64,000 nucleotides of DNA from Cyanobium sp. PCC 7001 (GTDB lineage: Bacteria > Cyanobacteriota > Cyanobacteriia > PCC-6307 > Cyanobiaceae): NCBI RefSeq assembly GCF_000155635.1, contig NZ_DS990556.1, positions 62,001 to 126,000 on the forward strand, read 5' to 3'. Of the stretch, positions 48,879 through 57,594 are shown piece by piece. Below the pieces are notes generated by a model, which searched no databases, had not been told where the DNA came from, and was given only the letters and a program-made list of their open reading frames with translations. A program made the position numbers and the translations under genes. How positions within the stretch are numbered: position 1 is the first letter of the stretch; each line of letters starts with the position of its first letter.

Positions 48879-49694
48879 TCAGCCGTCCAGTCCGCTCCGC
48901 AGCGTGGAGCAGAACCGGCCGGCGGCGGCGCCCACATCGTTCCCATCGGCATGGGCTGCGGCCATCACCTTCACCAGGGCGCTGCCCACGATGGCGCCGT
49001 CGGCGCCCCAGTCGCGCACCTGCCGTGCCTGCTCGGGTCCCGAGATTCCGAAGCCCACCGCCACCGGCGTATCCCCCTGGGCCTTGAGCTGCTGCACCAG
49101 GGGCCCCACGCGGGATTCCAGGCTGCTGCGCACGCCCGTCACGCCGGTGACACTCACCAGATAGGTGAAGCCTCGGCTGGCATGGTGAATCCGCACCATG
49201 CGCTCGGCGGGCGTGGTGGGGGCCACCAGCAGCACCAGATCCAGCCCTTCCGCGGTGGCGATGCCGGAGAGTTTCTCCGCCTCCTCCAGGGGCAGATCCG
49301 GCACCACCAGTCCGGCGGCCCCGGCGGCGGCAGCGTCGCGGCAGAAGGCCTCCATGCCCCGGTTGAGCAGGGGATTGCTGTAGGTGAACAGCACCACAGG
49401 CAGCGTGAGTTCCCCCCGAAGCCCCGCCAGCATCTCCAGGACCCCGGCCGGGGTGGTGGCGGCGGCCAGAGCCCGGCTGGCGGCGGCCTGGATCACGGGC
49501 CCATCAGCGAGCGGGTCGCTGTAGGGAATGCCCAGCTCCACCAGGTCGGCTCCGGCGGCCTGCAGGGCCAGCAGGGTGGATCGGGTGGTGGCCAGGTCGG
49601 GATCGCCCGCCATCAGGAAGGGCATCAGGGCACAGCGGCCCTGCCCCCGCAGCTGGTTGAAACGCTCTTGGATCGGGGTGGGAGCGGCGGACAC
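48879..49694 (-). CDS. trpA: Tryptophan synthase alpha subunit
   Basis: 271 residues. [14 protein letters not shown], the catalytic Glu in [16 protein letters not shown] and the Asp just after, [18 protein letters not shown], and [13 protein letters not shown] with the phosphate-binding Gly are all present. It splits indole-3-glycerol phosphate into indole and G3P, feeding TrpB. In cyanobacteria it commonly follows ndhL and DUF3007, as here. Confidence 0.97.
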   Translation of the reverse strand: MSAAPTPIQERFNQLRGQGRCALMPFLMAGDPDLATTRSTLLALQAAGADLVELGIPYSDPLADGPVIQAAASRALAAATTPAGVLEMLAGLRGELTLPVVLFTYSNPLLNRGMEAFCRDAAAAGAAGLVVPDLPLEEAEKLSGIATAEGLDLVLLVAPTTPAERMVRIHHASRGFTYLVSVTGVTGVRSSLESRVGPLVQQLKAQGDTPVAVGFGISGPEQARQVRDWGADGAIVGSALVKVMAAAHADGNDVGAAAGRFCSTLRSGLDG

Positions 49695-49722
49695 AGCGGC
49701 GGATGGGCTTCGGCCAGTGAGC

Positions 49723-50079
49723 CTATGCCTCGCCCTGGGCGGGGCTGCCCTCAGGCTCGGCCGGCAGCTGGCCGGTTTCGCGCAGCAGCCGCAGCTGCTC
49801 GTCCGGACTTAGGGCCTCGAATTTCCGCTCCAGTTCCTCTGTGGTGGCGGCGTCGTAGGCGGCGCGATAGGTGCGGCGCTGCTGCATGTAGGTCATGTTG
49901 CCGCTCAGGGCACGGAAGAGGTAGCTGGCCGTCCAGCCCACCACCAGCACCATGAGCAGTGCCGAGGCGCCGATGCCGGCGGACAAGCCCTCGAAGCCGT
50001 TGGCCTGGAACACGGCATAGCCGATGGCCCCCAGCCCCAGAACCGCCAGACCCAGCAGCAGGGATTGCCCCTTTGTCAT
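49723..50079 (-). CDS. DUF3007 cyanobacterial membrane protein
   Basis: 118 residues. Two membrane helices (about 7-25 and 35-55) are followed by [39 protein letters not shown], the DUF3007 core. The function is unknown but the gene is conserved beside ndhL in cyanobacteria, which suggests a link with NDH-1. It overlaps ndhL by 4 bases. Confidence 0.9.
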   Translation of the reverse strand: MTKGQSLLLGLAVLGLGAIGYAVFQANGFEGLSAGIGASALLMVLVVGWTASYLFRALSGNMTYMQQRRTYRAAYDAATTEELERKFEALSPDEQLRLLRETGQLPAEPEGSPAQGEA

Positions 50080-50339
50080 CGGGTGGCCTGGCCGGCCATG
50101 CGCAGGTTGATGAACGGGGCAAAAAGAATCAGCCCCGGGAAGAAGAGAAACACCAGTCCGTAGACCCCGAACCGCTCGACCTTGCCCATCACGGTCCAGC
50201 GCTTGACCATCCAGGCGTAGAGGGCTAGGGGGATGGCCACCAGATAGGCCCCGGCCAGGGCGAGGTAAAGACCGAGCACCAGGAGGCTTTCAGGGGAGAT
50301 GGAACCGAGGAGGGCGCCGAAGACAGCGGGGTGGAGCAC
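50076..50339 (-). CDS. ndhL: NAD(P)H-quinone oxidoreductase subunit L
   Basis: 87 residues with two membrane helices. [61 protein letters not shown] is the NdhL signature. This oxygenic-photosynthesis-specific subunit sits at the thylakoid NDH-1 and is needed for CO2 uptake and cyclic electron flow. It heads the ndhL-DUF3007-trpA cluster. Confidence 0.95.
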   Translation of the reverse strand: MLHPAVFGALLGSISPESLLVLGLYLALAGAYLVAIPLALYAWMVKRWTVMGKVERFGVYGLVFLFFPGLILFAPFINLRMAGQATR

Positions 50340-50382
50340 AGCCGCAGTGGCGGGGGTGAGGCAAATCTAAAGTGCCCGGGCC

Positions 50383-50469
50383 GGGGGTATGGCGGAATAG
50401 GTAGACGCAGCGGACTTAAAATCCGCAGACCGCGAGGTTGTGGGGGTTCAAGTCCCCCTGCCCCCACCA
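50383..50469 (+). tRNA. tRNA-Leu (UAA), CCA encoded
   Basis: Class II tRNA. The acceptor arm GGGGGTA pairs with TGCCCCC (one G-T wobble), followed by A and an encoded CCA. The anticodon stem GCGGA/TCCGC holds the loop CTTAAAA with anticodon TAA. A long variable arm precedes the T arm GGGGGTTCAAGTCCCCC. No group I intron is present, unlike tRNA-Leu(UAA) in many other cyanobacteria. Confidence 0.97.
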
Positions 50470-50549
50470 CACCTCCTCTGGTTCACGCTGCATGGACCCG
50501 GCCGGTCGCTCCCACTAGGGTCGAAGACAAGCCCAGGCAGTCCGTCGTG

Positions 50550-51449
50550 ATGCAGAGAATCCCAGTCCAGAAGCCAGCCTTCGTCTCCTCAGGGGGTGCC
50601 GGTTCAGCCGCGGCTTTCCGGGCTGCGGTCCGCGGCCCACGGGCTCTGACGGCGATGGCTCTGCTGGCCATCACCACGGCGAGCGGGGTTGTGCTCGAGG
50701 GCGTGCTCCACGCCCCCGCGTTGGGTCAGGCACAGCCGGCGGCCAAGGCTCGCACCGTCACGGTGAAGGAGGGCGACACCCTGGAGGTGCTCGCCGGACG
50801 CTACGGCGTATCGGTGGAAGCTCTGCAGAAGCTCAACGGCATCACCGATCCCCGTGCCCTCCAGATCGACCAGGTGCTCAAGCTGCCGCCGGCCTCCAAG
50901 CCCAAGGCGGCGGAGGCCAAACCTGCGACGAAGCCCGCTCAGAAGCCTGCTCAACAGCCTGCTCAGAAGCCGGCGCAGCAGACCTCGCCCAAGCCCTCCA
51001 CCAAGCCCGCCACCCAGCCGGAGTCGAAGCCGGCCGACCAACCCGCCGACACACCCGACCCACAGCCTGCCCAGCAACCTGCCCCGCAGCCCAGCGAGAC
51101 GCCGGCGGCCGCCACCGCCGATCCGGCCCAGCCCTCGGCCGGCCGCTGGCGCTACTTCGGCAACACCCTGGTGGACTGGGGGGGCTGGAAGCTCCACCCC
51201 GGCGGTCTGAGGGTCACGGTGGTGCAGCCCTCCCCGGAGGACGTGGGCGTGGTGCGGGCCAAGGCCACGGCCGTGGCCGTGCAGTGCAGCACCCTGCGCC
51301 AGACCTGGCGCGTGGATGGAGCCTGGCAGGAGTGGAGCGTGCCCGAACCCCGCTCGGTGGCCCAGCAGATCGTGCTGGACCTCTGCGAGCAGGTGAAGCA
51401 GCCCGCCGACAGCAGCATTCCGCCACCGGCTGCCGGCCCGGGCCTCTGA
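50550..51449 (+). CDS. LysM-domain exported or membrane protein with Pro/Ala/Lys-rich linker
   Basis: 299 residues. A hydrophobic segment (about 30-55) precedes one LysM domain (TVTVKEGDTLEVLAGRYGVSVEALQKLNGITDPRALQIDQVLKLP, about 70-115). A 90-residue low-complexity linker of KPAQKPAQQ type follows, then a C-terminal domain of about 90 residues (WRYFGNTLVDWGGWKLHPGG to the end) with two Cys, unknown. It should bind peptidoglycan. It lies 80 bases after the tRNA and precedes a transglycosylase-like gene. Confidence 0.82.
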   Translation: MQRIPVQKPAFVSSGGAGSAAAFRAAVRGPRALTAMALLAITTASGVVLEGVLHAPALGQAQPAAKARTVTVKEGDTLEVLAGRYGVSVEALQKLNGITDPRALQIDQVLKLPPASKPKAAEAKPATKPAQKPAQQPAQKPAQQTSPKPSTKPATQPESKPADQPADTPDPQPAQQPAPQPSETPAAATADPAQPSAGRWRYFGNTLVDWGGWKLHPGGLRVTVVQPSPEDVGVVRAKATAVAVQCSTLRQTWRVDGAWQEWSVPEPRSVAQQIVLDLCEQVKQPADSSIPPPAAGPGL

Positions 51450-51506
51450 CCCTGGCGGGCCTCCCGGCGGACCGATACCGTTCCGGCGAGCTCCAGGCCT
51501 GCGGCC

Positions 51507-51920
51507 ATGTCCACCCCTGCGGTCCGCTCCCCAGACCTCCCGCGCCGATCCGGCGGGGGCCTGCTGGTGGCGCTGCTGCTCTCGCTCGCCGTGGGCGCCA
51601 GCGGCACACCGCGGCCCGTGGTGGCCCGGGAGACCCCCCGCAGCGATGCTCTGGAGGCCATCCGTCAGGTGTGGCCGGATGAGCATGAGGACAGCGCCAT
51701 CCGGCTGGCCCACCTCGAGAGTGGTCTCAAACCCATGGCCCGGGGCTGCGGTGGCGACTGCTTCGGCCTGTTCCAGATCCATTACGCCGCCAACCGCGGC
51801 CTCCTGGCCTCGATGGGAATCCGCAGCCCCGAGGAGCTCCTCGATCCGGTGGTGAACAGCAGCGTGGCCTACGCGATCTTCCGCCAGTCAGGCTGGACGC
51901 CCTGGGGGGTTCAGCCCTGA
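51507..51920 (+). CDS. Exported transglycosylase-like (SLT/lysozyme fold) protein
   Basis: 137 residues. The signal peptide ends near PVVARE. The domain has IRLAHLESGLKPMARGCGGDCFGLFQIHYAANRG, the Glu-Ser-Gly of lytic transglycosylases followed by the GLFQI motif, and AYAIFRQSGWTPWGV at the end. It should cut peptidoglycan glycan strands. Two Cys (GCGGDC) may form a disulfide. It follows the LysM gene by 57 bases, consistent with shared cell-wall work. Confidence 0.83.
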   Translation: MSTPAVRSPDLPRRSGGGLLVALLLSLAVGASGTPRPVVARETPRSDALEAIRQVWPDEHEDSAIRLAHLESGLKPMARGCGGDCFGLFQIHYAANRGLLASMGIRSPEELLDPVVNSSVAYAIFRQSGWTPWGVQP

Positions 51921-51954
51921 GCCCGCCTCCAGCCCGTTCCATACCAGCGTTCCC

Positions 51955-52311
51955 ATGCCCCTGATCTCGGTGCGCACCTCCTGCCCGGCCCCGCCCGCCG
52001 CCACGGTGGACGCCCTCCTGCTCGACCTCTCGGCCCGGGTGGCCCGCCACCTCGGCAAGCCGGAGGCCTATGTGATGACGGCCTTCGAGGCCGACGTGCC
52101 GATGACCTTCGCCGGCAGCCGGGACGAACCGGTCTGCTACCTGGAACTCAAAAGTGTGGGCGGTTTCTCGCCGGCCACCACGGCGGCGGTCAGTGCCGAC
52201 CTCTGTGGCCTGATCGAGGCCAGTCTGGGGGTGCCGCCCCAGCGCACCTACATCGAGTTCGGCGCCGCCGAGGGCTACCTCTGGGGCTGGAACGGCCGCA
52301 CCTTCGGCTGA
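51955..52311 (+). CDS. MIF-like tautomerase family protein
   Basis: 118 residues, the length of macrophage migration inhibitory factor. The catalytic Pro2 follows the initiator Met (MPLISVRTS), and ISVRTS, YVMTAFEADVPMTFAGS, CYLELKSVGGF and NRT-type ending (WNGRTFG) match the MIF/phenylpyruvate tautomerase family. Cyanobacterial MIF homologues have weak tautomerase activity. It overlaps the NUDIX gene by one base. Confidence 0.9.
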   Translation: MPLISVRTSCPAPPAATVDALLLDLSARVARHLGKPEAYVMTAFEADVPMTFAGSRDEPVCYLELKSVGGFSPATTAAVSADLCGLIEASLGVPPQRTYIEFGAAEGYLWGWNGRTFG

Positions 52312-52751
52312 TGTCGGCACCATCGGTGGAGGTGGCCCTGGCGGTGCTGGAGCGGCAGGGGCGCTGGCTGCTGCAGCTGCGCGACGACGTGCCTGGCATC
52401 GTGGCGCCAGGGGCCTGGGGGCTCTTCGGCGGCCATCTCGATCCGGGCGAAAGCCCCCAACAGGCCGTGCGCCGGGAGCTGCTGGAGGAGATCCGCTGGT
52501 GGCCCCCCACTCCCCTGCCCCTCTGGTTCCGGCACACCAACGCCCAGCGGGTGGCCCATGTCTTCCGCTCGCCCCTGCCCCTCCCTCTGACCGAGCTGGC
52601 GCTGCAGGAGGGGCAGGACATGGTGCTGGCCAGTCCGGAGGAGCTGCGCGGTGGCAGGCTCTGGAGTCCCCGCCTGCTGCAGCATCGCTCGCTGGCCGCC
52701 TCGCTGCTCTGTGCCCTGCAGCGGTATGACCAGGACGCTGCCCGAGCCTGA
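52311..52751 (+). CDS. NUDIX hydrolase
   Basis: 146 residues. The NUDIX box is complete: GHLDPGESPQQAVRRELLEEIRW. The fold starts VEVALAVLERQGRWLLQLRDD. It cleaves nucleoside diphosphate derivatives; the exact substrate is unknown. It is coupled to the MIF-like gene by TGATG. Confidence 0.88.
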   Translation: MSAPSVEVALAVLERQGRWLLQLRDDVPGIVAPGAWGLFGGHLDPGESPQQAVRRELLEEIRWWPPTPLPLWFRHTNAQRVAHVFRSPLPLPLTELALQEGQDMVLASPEELRGGRLWSPRLLQHRSLAASLLCALQRYDQDAARA

Positions 52752-52763
52752 GGCTGGCGGGGC

Positions 52764-53348
52764 TCAGAACTGGGATCCGGGCTCCTGGAGGAAGCTCAGC
52801 TCCTCCGGTGTCGAGGGGCGGCCCAGCACGGCGTTGCGGTGGGGGAACCGGCCGAACCGCTCGATCACATCCCTGTGCCTGCGGGCGTAGGCCGCCGTGC
52901 GGGGATCGCACAGGCGTTCGAACAGTGGCACCGCGGCGCGCTGCACCTGAACGTCTTCACTGTGCATCTGGGGCATCAGCCAGAACTGGCGCCGGGCCTG
53001 CTCCGTTTCCTGCTCCACCCATCCTTCGGCTGTCGCCCGGAGACTGAGGGCCAGGGCGGCAGGGTCACCCGCAAACGCCCGGGGGTCGTCCCGCCAGATC
53101 TGGCGGGGCATCTGGTCGAGCAGCAGCACGAGAGCCAGGCCTGGGCTCGGATGGTTGGACCATGGGCTCAGCTGGCCTGCCAGAGCCTTGTGGGTGAGCG
53201 TGAGGAAACGGCGCCGAACCTCCGCGTCGAAGTCCGGATCCTTCCGGAACCACTGCCCCGGTGCCGTGGTCTCGAACCAGAAGCGAAGCACCGCATCGGC
53301 GTCGTCGTCGGCCCCTGGCGTGGGAGGTGGCGTGGCAGGTGGTGCCAT
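52764..53348 (-). CDS. DUF924 family protein
   Basis: 194 residues. VLRFWFETTAPGQWFRKDPDFDAEVRRRF, ALVLLLDQMPRQIWRDDPRAFAGD and RRHRDVIERFGRFPHRNAVLGRPSTPEELSFL are the DUF924 blocks; a TPR-like helical fold is known for the family. The biochemical role is unknown. It is 5 bases after the next minus-strand gene. Confidence 0.93.
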   Translation of the reverse strand: MAPPATPPPTPGADDDADAVLRFWFETTAPGQWFRKDPDFDAEVRRRFLTLTHKALAGQLSPWSNHPSPGLALVLLLDQMPRQIWRDDPRAFAGDPAALALSLRATAEGWVEQETEQARRQFWLMPQMHSEDVQVQRAAVPLFERLCDPRTAAYARRHRDVIERFGRFPHRNAVLGRPSTPEELSFLQEPGSQF

Positions 53349-53353
53349 GGCCC

Positions 53354-53671
53354 TCAGCCGCAGCCGATCGGCTGGGGTTTGCAGCCCAGTCTGCGGCTGC
53401 TGCGGCTGCCCGCTTCCAACGCCGCTCCGGAGCGGATGCGCACACGCCAGGAGGCGTGGGCGTGGCCGAAGTGCTGAATCAGCGCCTCCCGCGCCTCGTG
53501 GTGGAGCTCCTCACGGGAGGGTGCCGTGATCGTGAGCACGGGGTCATCCGCCCGAGCCTCCAGGAGGCCGGGTTGCTCGCTGAGTACCCGGAACACGATC
53601 TCGCGCATGGGTCCTGTGACCTCCTCCCACCACCCTGGCGCGACCGGGCCAGAACGGAGGTGATCGGCCAT
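53354..53671 (-). CDS. Conserved hypothetical protein, 105 residues
   Basis: From the ATG at 53671. The core VTGPMREIVFRVLSEQPGLLEARADDPVLTITAPSREELHHEAREALIQHFGHAHASWRVRI is compact alpha/beta, resembling small cyanobacterial proteins of unknown function. The C-terminus is low-complexity. It is directly upstream of the DUF924 gene on the same strand and probably co-transcribed. Confidence 0.7.
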   Translation of the reverse strand: MADHLRSGPVAPGWWEEVTGPMREIVFRVLSEQPGLLEARADDPVLTITAPSREELHHEAREALIQHFGHAHASWRVRIRSGAALEAGSRSSRRLGCKPQPIGCG

Positions 53672-53714
53672 ACGGGAACCCGATGCCTGCGCCACACCCC
53701 CAGGGGTGCAGCCG

Positions 53715-53742
53715 TTGTTTTCCCCAGGTTCTGATCTATAGT
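53715..53742 (+). promoter_or_regulatory. Sigma-70 type promoter
   Basis: TTGTTT (53715-53720) and TATAGT (53737-53742) are 16 bases apart, the best -35/-10 pair in this gap. It would give a transcript starting near 53750, about 195 bases before the next small gene. Confidence 0.6.
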
Positions 53743-53748
53743 GCGGGA

Positions 53749-53780
53749 GCCGGCAGAAGCTGGCGGATCCGAAGATCCGC
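53749..53780 (+). ncRNA. Two tandem stem-loops in the 5' leader, possible regulatory RNA
   Basis: GCCGGC-AGAA-GCTGGC (53749-53764, one G-T pair) and GCGGATC-CGAA-GATCCGC (53763-53780, perfect) are adjacent, share two bases, and both close tetraloops of NGAA type. They begin just after the predicted start of transcription. They could be the 5' hairpins of a leader or of a small RNA. No T-run follows, so an end cannot be assigned. Confidence 0.45.
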
Positions 53781-53943
53781 GCACGCCGAGCACCAGCACC
53801 AAGCCGTTCCCTGTGCTTCCTGGGAACTCCTCATCTGCTCACTTGTCCTGAATGGACTCGGCCTGTGCGATTCCCGCTCTTGGCCGGGATGGCAGTCCTG
53901 GGTGCGTCGTTCATATCTCCCACTCAAGCGATCAGACCACACC

Positions 53944-54117
53944 ATGTCCATCACCCCATCGTTCCGCTCCAACCGTCAGCACCACTTCCAGGGCAGCGGC
54001 CGTGGCCGGACCCTGGCCTATCCCAGCTGCCCCCTGCCGGGAGGTGGCCGTCAGGGCTCGGCCCAGGCCACGCCGGCCCAGCCCCTCACCTGGGAAGAGC
54101 TGCTGGGGCAGCGTTGA
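53944..54117 (+). CDS. Small conserved-type hypothetical protein, 57 residues
   Basis: Begins MSITPSFRSNRQHHFQGSGRG and ends LTWEELLGQR. It is basic in the first half, Pro/Gly-rich in the middle. It has its own promoter candidate at 53715-53742 and a structured leader. Codon use is G/C-ending like neighbours. A role is unknown. Confidence 0.65.
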   Translation: MSITPSFRSNRQHHFQGSGRGRTLAYPSCPLPGGGRQGSAQATPAQPLTWEELLGQR

Positions 54118-54130
54118 GGCCGCTCCGGCC

Positions 54131-54523
54131 TCAGCCCAGCTCCCGGATCGCCCCCACCAGGGCCAGCACGAGCAGCGCGGCACTGCTGAGAAGGCTGATG
54201 CCGAACCCAGGCCCCCGCCGTTCGGGGGCCTGCAGGTAGCCCACCGCATAGGCGATGCGGCCCGCTACCCACACGATTCCCAGGCCGTTGGCCCAACCCG
54301 AGGCCCCCCACAGGTTGGCCAGCCAGAAGCAAGGCAGGAAGAACACCAGCTGCTCCAGGGTGTTCTGCTGCACCCGCACGGCCCGTTCGAACGGTTCCGG
54401 TCCGGTCATGGCCGGCGGCTTCACCTGGTGCCGCGCCCGGGCCCGGCCCACGTTGAGTCCGGTGCCCTGGTAGAGCGTCACGGCGGCGAGCGTCACCAGG
54501 GCGGGAAGGGCCAGGTTCGTCAT
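54131..54523 (-). CDS. MAPEG-family membrane protein
   Basis: 130 residues with four membrane helices. TGLNVGRARARHQVKPPAMTGPEPFERAVRVQQNTLEQLVFFLPCFWLA is the MAPEG signature (glutathione transferase/LTC4 synthase-like) with the ERxxxxQxNxxE motif. It should act on lipophilic peroxides or glutathione conjugates. It is convergent with the small gene above, 13 bases apart, and divergent from the antiporter. Confidence 0.92.
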   Translation of the reverse strand: MTNLALPALVTLAAVTLYQGTGLNVGRARARHQVKPPAMTGPEPFERAVRVQQNTLEQLVFFLPCFWLANLWGASGWANGLGIVWVAGRIAYAVGYLQAPERRGPGFGISLLSSAALLVLALVGAIRELG

Positions 54524-54602
54524 GGTGCAACCGGATGCAAGGGCTCGGAGTCATCCTCTTGCATCGGTTCAGAATCGGCTCGAGCCCCGATGCCAGTCGC
54601 GC

Positions 54603-55673
54603 GTGACCTCCCTCCTCCCCAGCGCCCTCCAGATCGTGCTGGGCATCCTGCTGCTGTTCGGCGGAGGGGAGCTGTTCGTGACGGGATCCACCGCGGTGGC
54701 GCTGCTTCTGGGCATTCCCCAGATCGTCATCGGTCTCACGGTGGTGTCCCTCGGCACCAGTGCGCCGGAGCTGTTCGTGAGCCTGATCTCCACCCTTCAG
54801 GGAAACGACGCGATCGCCCTCAGCAACGTGGTGGGCAGCAACATCTTCAACGTGCTTGTGGTGCTCGGCATGAGTGCCCTGGTGGTGCCCCTGAGTGTCC
54901 GCAGCCGCCTGGTGCGGCGCGATGTGCCGCTGCTGCTGGCGGTGTCGATGGCGGTATGGGGCATGGCCTCGGGAAGCCGGCTCACCTGGCAGGCCGGGCT
55001 GGCGTTGCTGGTGGGCCTAGGGATCAACCTGGTGTGGGAGATCCGCACGGCCGGGGAGAATCCCGATGAGGTGGAGGGCTTCGATGCCAGCGAGCGGCTG
55101 GCACCGCTGCCGGCCGGCCTTCGCCTCCTGGCCGGTCTGGTGCTGTTGGTGCTGGGGTCCCAGGTGCTGGTGCGGGGTGCCACCACCGCCGCCCTTGCCC
55201 TCGGGGTGAGCCAGACGGTGGTGGGTCTCACCATCGTGGCGGCGGGCACCTCCATGCCCGAGCTGGTCACCTCGCTGGTGGCGACCTACCGGGGCCGGGT
55301 GGACCTGGCCATCGGCAACGTGGTGGGCAGCAACCTGCTCAATCTGTTCGTCATCCTCGGGCTGTGCGCCGTGGCCTCCGGGGCGCGGGGGCTCGAGGTG
55401 GACCCCACCCTGGTGAGCCGGGATCTGCCGATCATGGTGGCCACCACCATGGCCTGCCTGCCGATTTTCTGGAGCCATGGCCAGATCACACGGCTGGAGG
55501 GGGGCATCCTGGTGACGCTCTACGGCCTCTACCTGGCGGAACAGGTGCTCACCAACACCCTGCCCTCCCTCACGGAGGACTTCCGCCTGGTCACCCTCAC
55601 GCTGGTGCTGCCGCTGGTGCTGATGGTGCTGGTGTGGCAGACCGTGCGCTGGTGGCAGCAGCGCCGCACCTGA
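54603..55673 (+). CDS. CaCA-family cation/calcium antiporter
   Basis: 356 residues from the GTG at 54603, with ten membrane helices. The two alpha repeats are VSLGTSAPELFVSLIST...SNVVGSNIFNVLVVLG and VAAGTSMPELVTSLVATY...IGNVVGSNLLNLFVILG, diagnostic of YrbG/NCX-type exchangers. An acidic cytoplasmic loop lies between halves (ENPDEVEGFDASE). It probably extrudes Ca2+ using Na+ or H+. It converges on the SLC13-type permease gene, 31 bases between stops. Confidence 0.93.
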   Translation: MTSLLPSALQIVLGILLLFGGGELFVTGSTAVALLLGIPQIVIGLTVVSLGTSAPELFVSLISTLQGNDAIALSNVVGSNIFNVLVVLGMSALVVPLSVRSRLVRRDVPLLLAVSMAVWGMASGSRLTWQAGLALLVGLGINLVWEIRTAGENPDEVEGFDASERLAPLPAGLRLLAGLVLLVLGSQVLVRGATTAALALGVSQTVVGLTIVAAGTSMPELVTSLVATYRGRVDLAIGNVVGSNLLNLFVILGLCAVASGARGLEVDPTLVSRDLPIMVATTMACLPIFWSHGQITRLEGGILVTLYGLYLAEQVLTNTLPSLTEDFRLVTLTLVLPLVLMVLVWQTVRWWQQRRT

Positions 55674-55704
55674 ACTGGATTCGGTTGGTGAGCCGGATGC
55701 CGGC

Positions 55705-57522
55705 TCAGATCCCGAACTGGCGGCACACCAGCCAGGGCACCAGCAGGGTCATCACCACGGTGAGGGGGAATCCGTAGCGGGTCACATCCAGGAAGCGGTA
55801 CCGCCCCGGCCCGAACACCATCAGGTTGGTCTGGTAGCCCACCGGGCTGAGGAAGCTCTGGCTGGCGCCGAACAGCACGGTGAAGATGCCGGCCATGGGG
55901 GGCATGCCCAGCCCCAGGGCCAGCTTGGCGGCGATCGGGATCACGATCGCCAGGGTGGCCGCGTTGCTCATCACCTCGGTGAGCAGCGTGGTGAACAGAA
56001 ACACGATGGCCAGGGCCCAGTACAGAGGCCAGCTGTCCAGACCGCTGATCAGGGCCTGGGCCAGGGCCTCGGCCACCCCGGTCTTCTCCAGGGCCACACT
56101 GAAGCTGGCCAGCGAACCCAGCAGCAGAATCACATCCAGCCGGATCGAGCGCTGCAGCTCCCCCGGCCGCAGGCAGCCGCTGGCCACCATCGCCACGGTG
56201 CCCAGCAGCACGGCGGCCACCAGCGGCAGCACCTTGAAGCTGGGCAGCAGAATCGCCAGCACGGCGATGACGACGGCCAGGCGCTTGCGGCTCATGGTGG
56301 GCAGGTCGTCCTCGAGCTGCTCGAGCACCACCAGATCGTTGCTGGCCTGCAGACCGCGGATGGCATCCTTCGGTCCCTGCAGCAGCAGCACATCGCCCTC
56401 CTGCAGCGTGGCCTTGCCCAGGCGCTCCCGCAGCACGGCGTTGCCACGGCGCAGGGCCAGCACGGTGGCGTTGTAGCGCTGGCGGAAGCGCAGATCCCGC
56501 AGGCAGCTGCCCGCCAGGGTGGAGCCCGAGGGCAGCAGCACCTCCACCATCGGCTGGCCGTTGCCCACCTCGCTGCCGCTCGGCAGGTCGGGGTCCTCCT
56601 CGGGGGTGGGGGCCAGCACCACCGTGTGCTCCTGCTGCAGCCGCAGCAGGTCCTCCCGGGTGCAGCGCAGCACCAGCCGGTCCCCCAGCTCGAGGCGACG
56701 ATCCGCCAGGGGCGGCAGGAACCGCTCCCGCCCCCGGTGCAGCTCCAGCACGTCCACATCGAAGCGTCGCTGCAGCCGGCTCCGGTGCAGCGACTGCCCC
56801 ACCAGCTCGGAGCGGGGCGGAATCTCCACCTCCGTGAGGTAACCGCTGTTGGAGAAGCTGCGCACCAGGTCGTCGTCGTTGGTGCCGCGATCCGGCAGCC
56901 AGCGATCCGAGAGCAGCACCATCACCAGGCTGCCGGCGATCCACACCCCGAGGCCGATCGGAGTGAAGGCGAACAGATCGAAGGCGCCGTAGCCGAGCTT
57001 GTTGCTCACCTCACTGGCCAGCAGGTTCACCGAACTGCCCAGCAGGGTGAGGGTGCCGCCGAGCACCGTGGCGAAGGACAGGGGCAGCAGCACCTTGGAC
57101 GGGGAGATGCGGCGGCGGTGGCACCAGCCCTCGATCACCGGCAGCAGGGAGGCCACGATCGGCGTGTTGGGCACAAAGGCCGACACGGGCCCCACCAGGG
57201 CGGTGAGCAGCAGGATCATGCGCCGCGGTGTGCGGATGGCGTCGGAACCGATCAGGCCCCGCAGCCGATCCAGCCCGCCGGAGCGGAACAGGCCGGCCGA
57301 GAGGGCAAACAGTCCCATCAGCGTGAGCAGCGCGGGGCTGCCGAAGCCCTCGACGGCCTCGGCGGGCTTGAGCACCCCCGAGGCCATCAGCAGGCCCATG
57401 GCCAGCAGTCCCGTGATCTCCGGCGGCAGCCAGCCGCCGATGAACAGCACCACCGACAGGGCCATCACCCCCAGGGTGATGAGGGGCTGCGGAGCGAGCA
57501 CAGCCTCAAGCAGGGGCGACAA
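55705..57522 (-). CDS. SLC13-type permease with two TrkA-C domains
   Basis: 605 residues. N-terminal helices with GSPALLTLMGLFALSAGLFRSG and PFNTPIVASLLPV-like FVPNTPIVASLLPVI are DASS/ArsB type. Two cytoplasmic RCK-C domains follow (about 215-285 and 315-385: EIPPRSELVGQSLHRS and VEVLLPSGSTLAGSCLRDL), then the second helix set with TEVMSNAATLAIVIPIAAKLA. Such proteins carry sulfate or other anions with Na+. In cyanobacteria this gene precedes ktr genes, as here, suggesting Na+ coupling. Confidence 0.88.
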   Translation of the reverse strand: MSPLLEAVLAPQPLITLGVMALSVVLFIGGWLPPEITGLLAMGLLMASGVLKPAEAVEGFGSPALLTLMGLFALSAGLFRSGGLDRLRGLIGSDAIRTPRRMILLLTALVGPVSAFVPNTPIVASLLPVIEGWCHRRRISPSKVLLPLSFATVLGGTLTLLGSSVNLLASEVSNKLGYGAFDLFAFTPIGLGVWIAGSLVMVLLSDRWLPDRGTNDDDLVRSFSNSGYLTEVEIPPRSELVGQSLHRSRLQRRFDVDVLELHRGRERFLPPLADRRLELGDRLVLRCTREDLLRLQQEHTVVLAPTPEEDPDLPSGSEVGNGQPMVEVLLPSGSTLAGSCLRDLRFRQRYNATVLALRRGNAVLRERLGKATLQEGDVLLLQGPKDAIRGLQASNDLVVLEQLEDDLPTMSRKRLAVVIAVLAILLPSFKVLPLVAAVLLGTVAMVASGCLRPGELQRSIRLDVILLLGSLASFSVALEKTGVAEALAQALISGLDSWPLYWALAIVFLFTTLLTEVMSNAATLAIVIPIAAKLALGLGMPPMAGIFTVLFGASQSFLSPVGYQTNLMVFGPGRYRFLDVTRYGFPLTVVMTLLVPWLVCRQFGI

Positions 57523-57594
57523 GGGCCTGGCCGCGAATCAGGGCCGAATTTACGGGGGCGTGCTGAGGGGGGGCGTGCCGAGGGGGGTGCCGCC

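Noticed and set aside
50900-51100. Short repeats in the LysM gene
   Set aside because: Coding Pro/Ala/Lys/Gln linker, common in LysM proteins; not a mobile or regulatory element.
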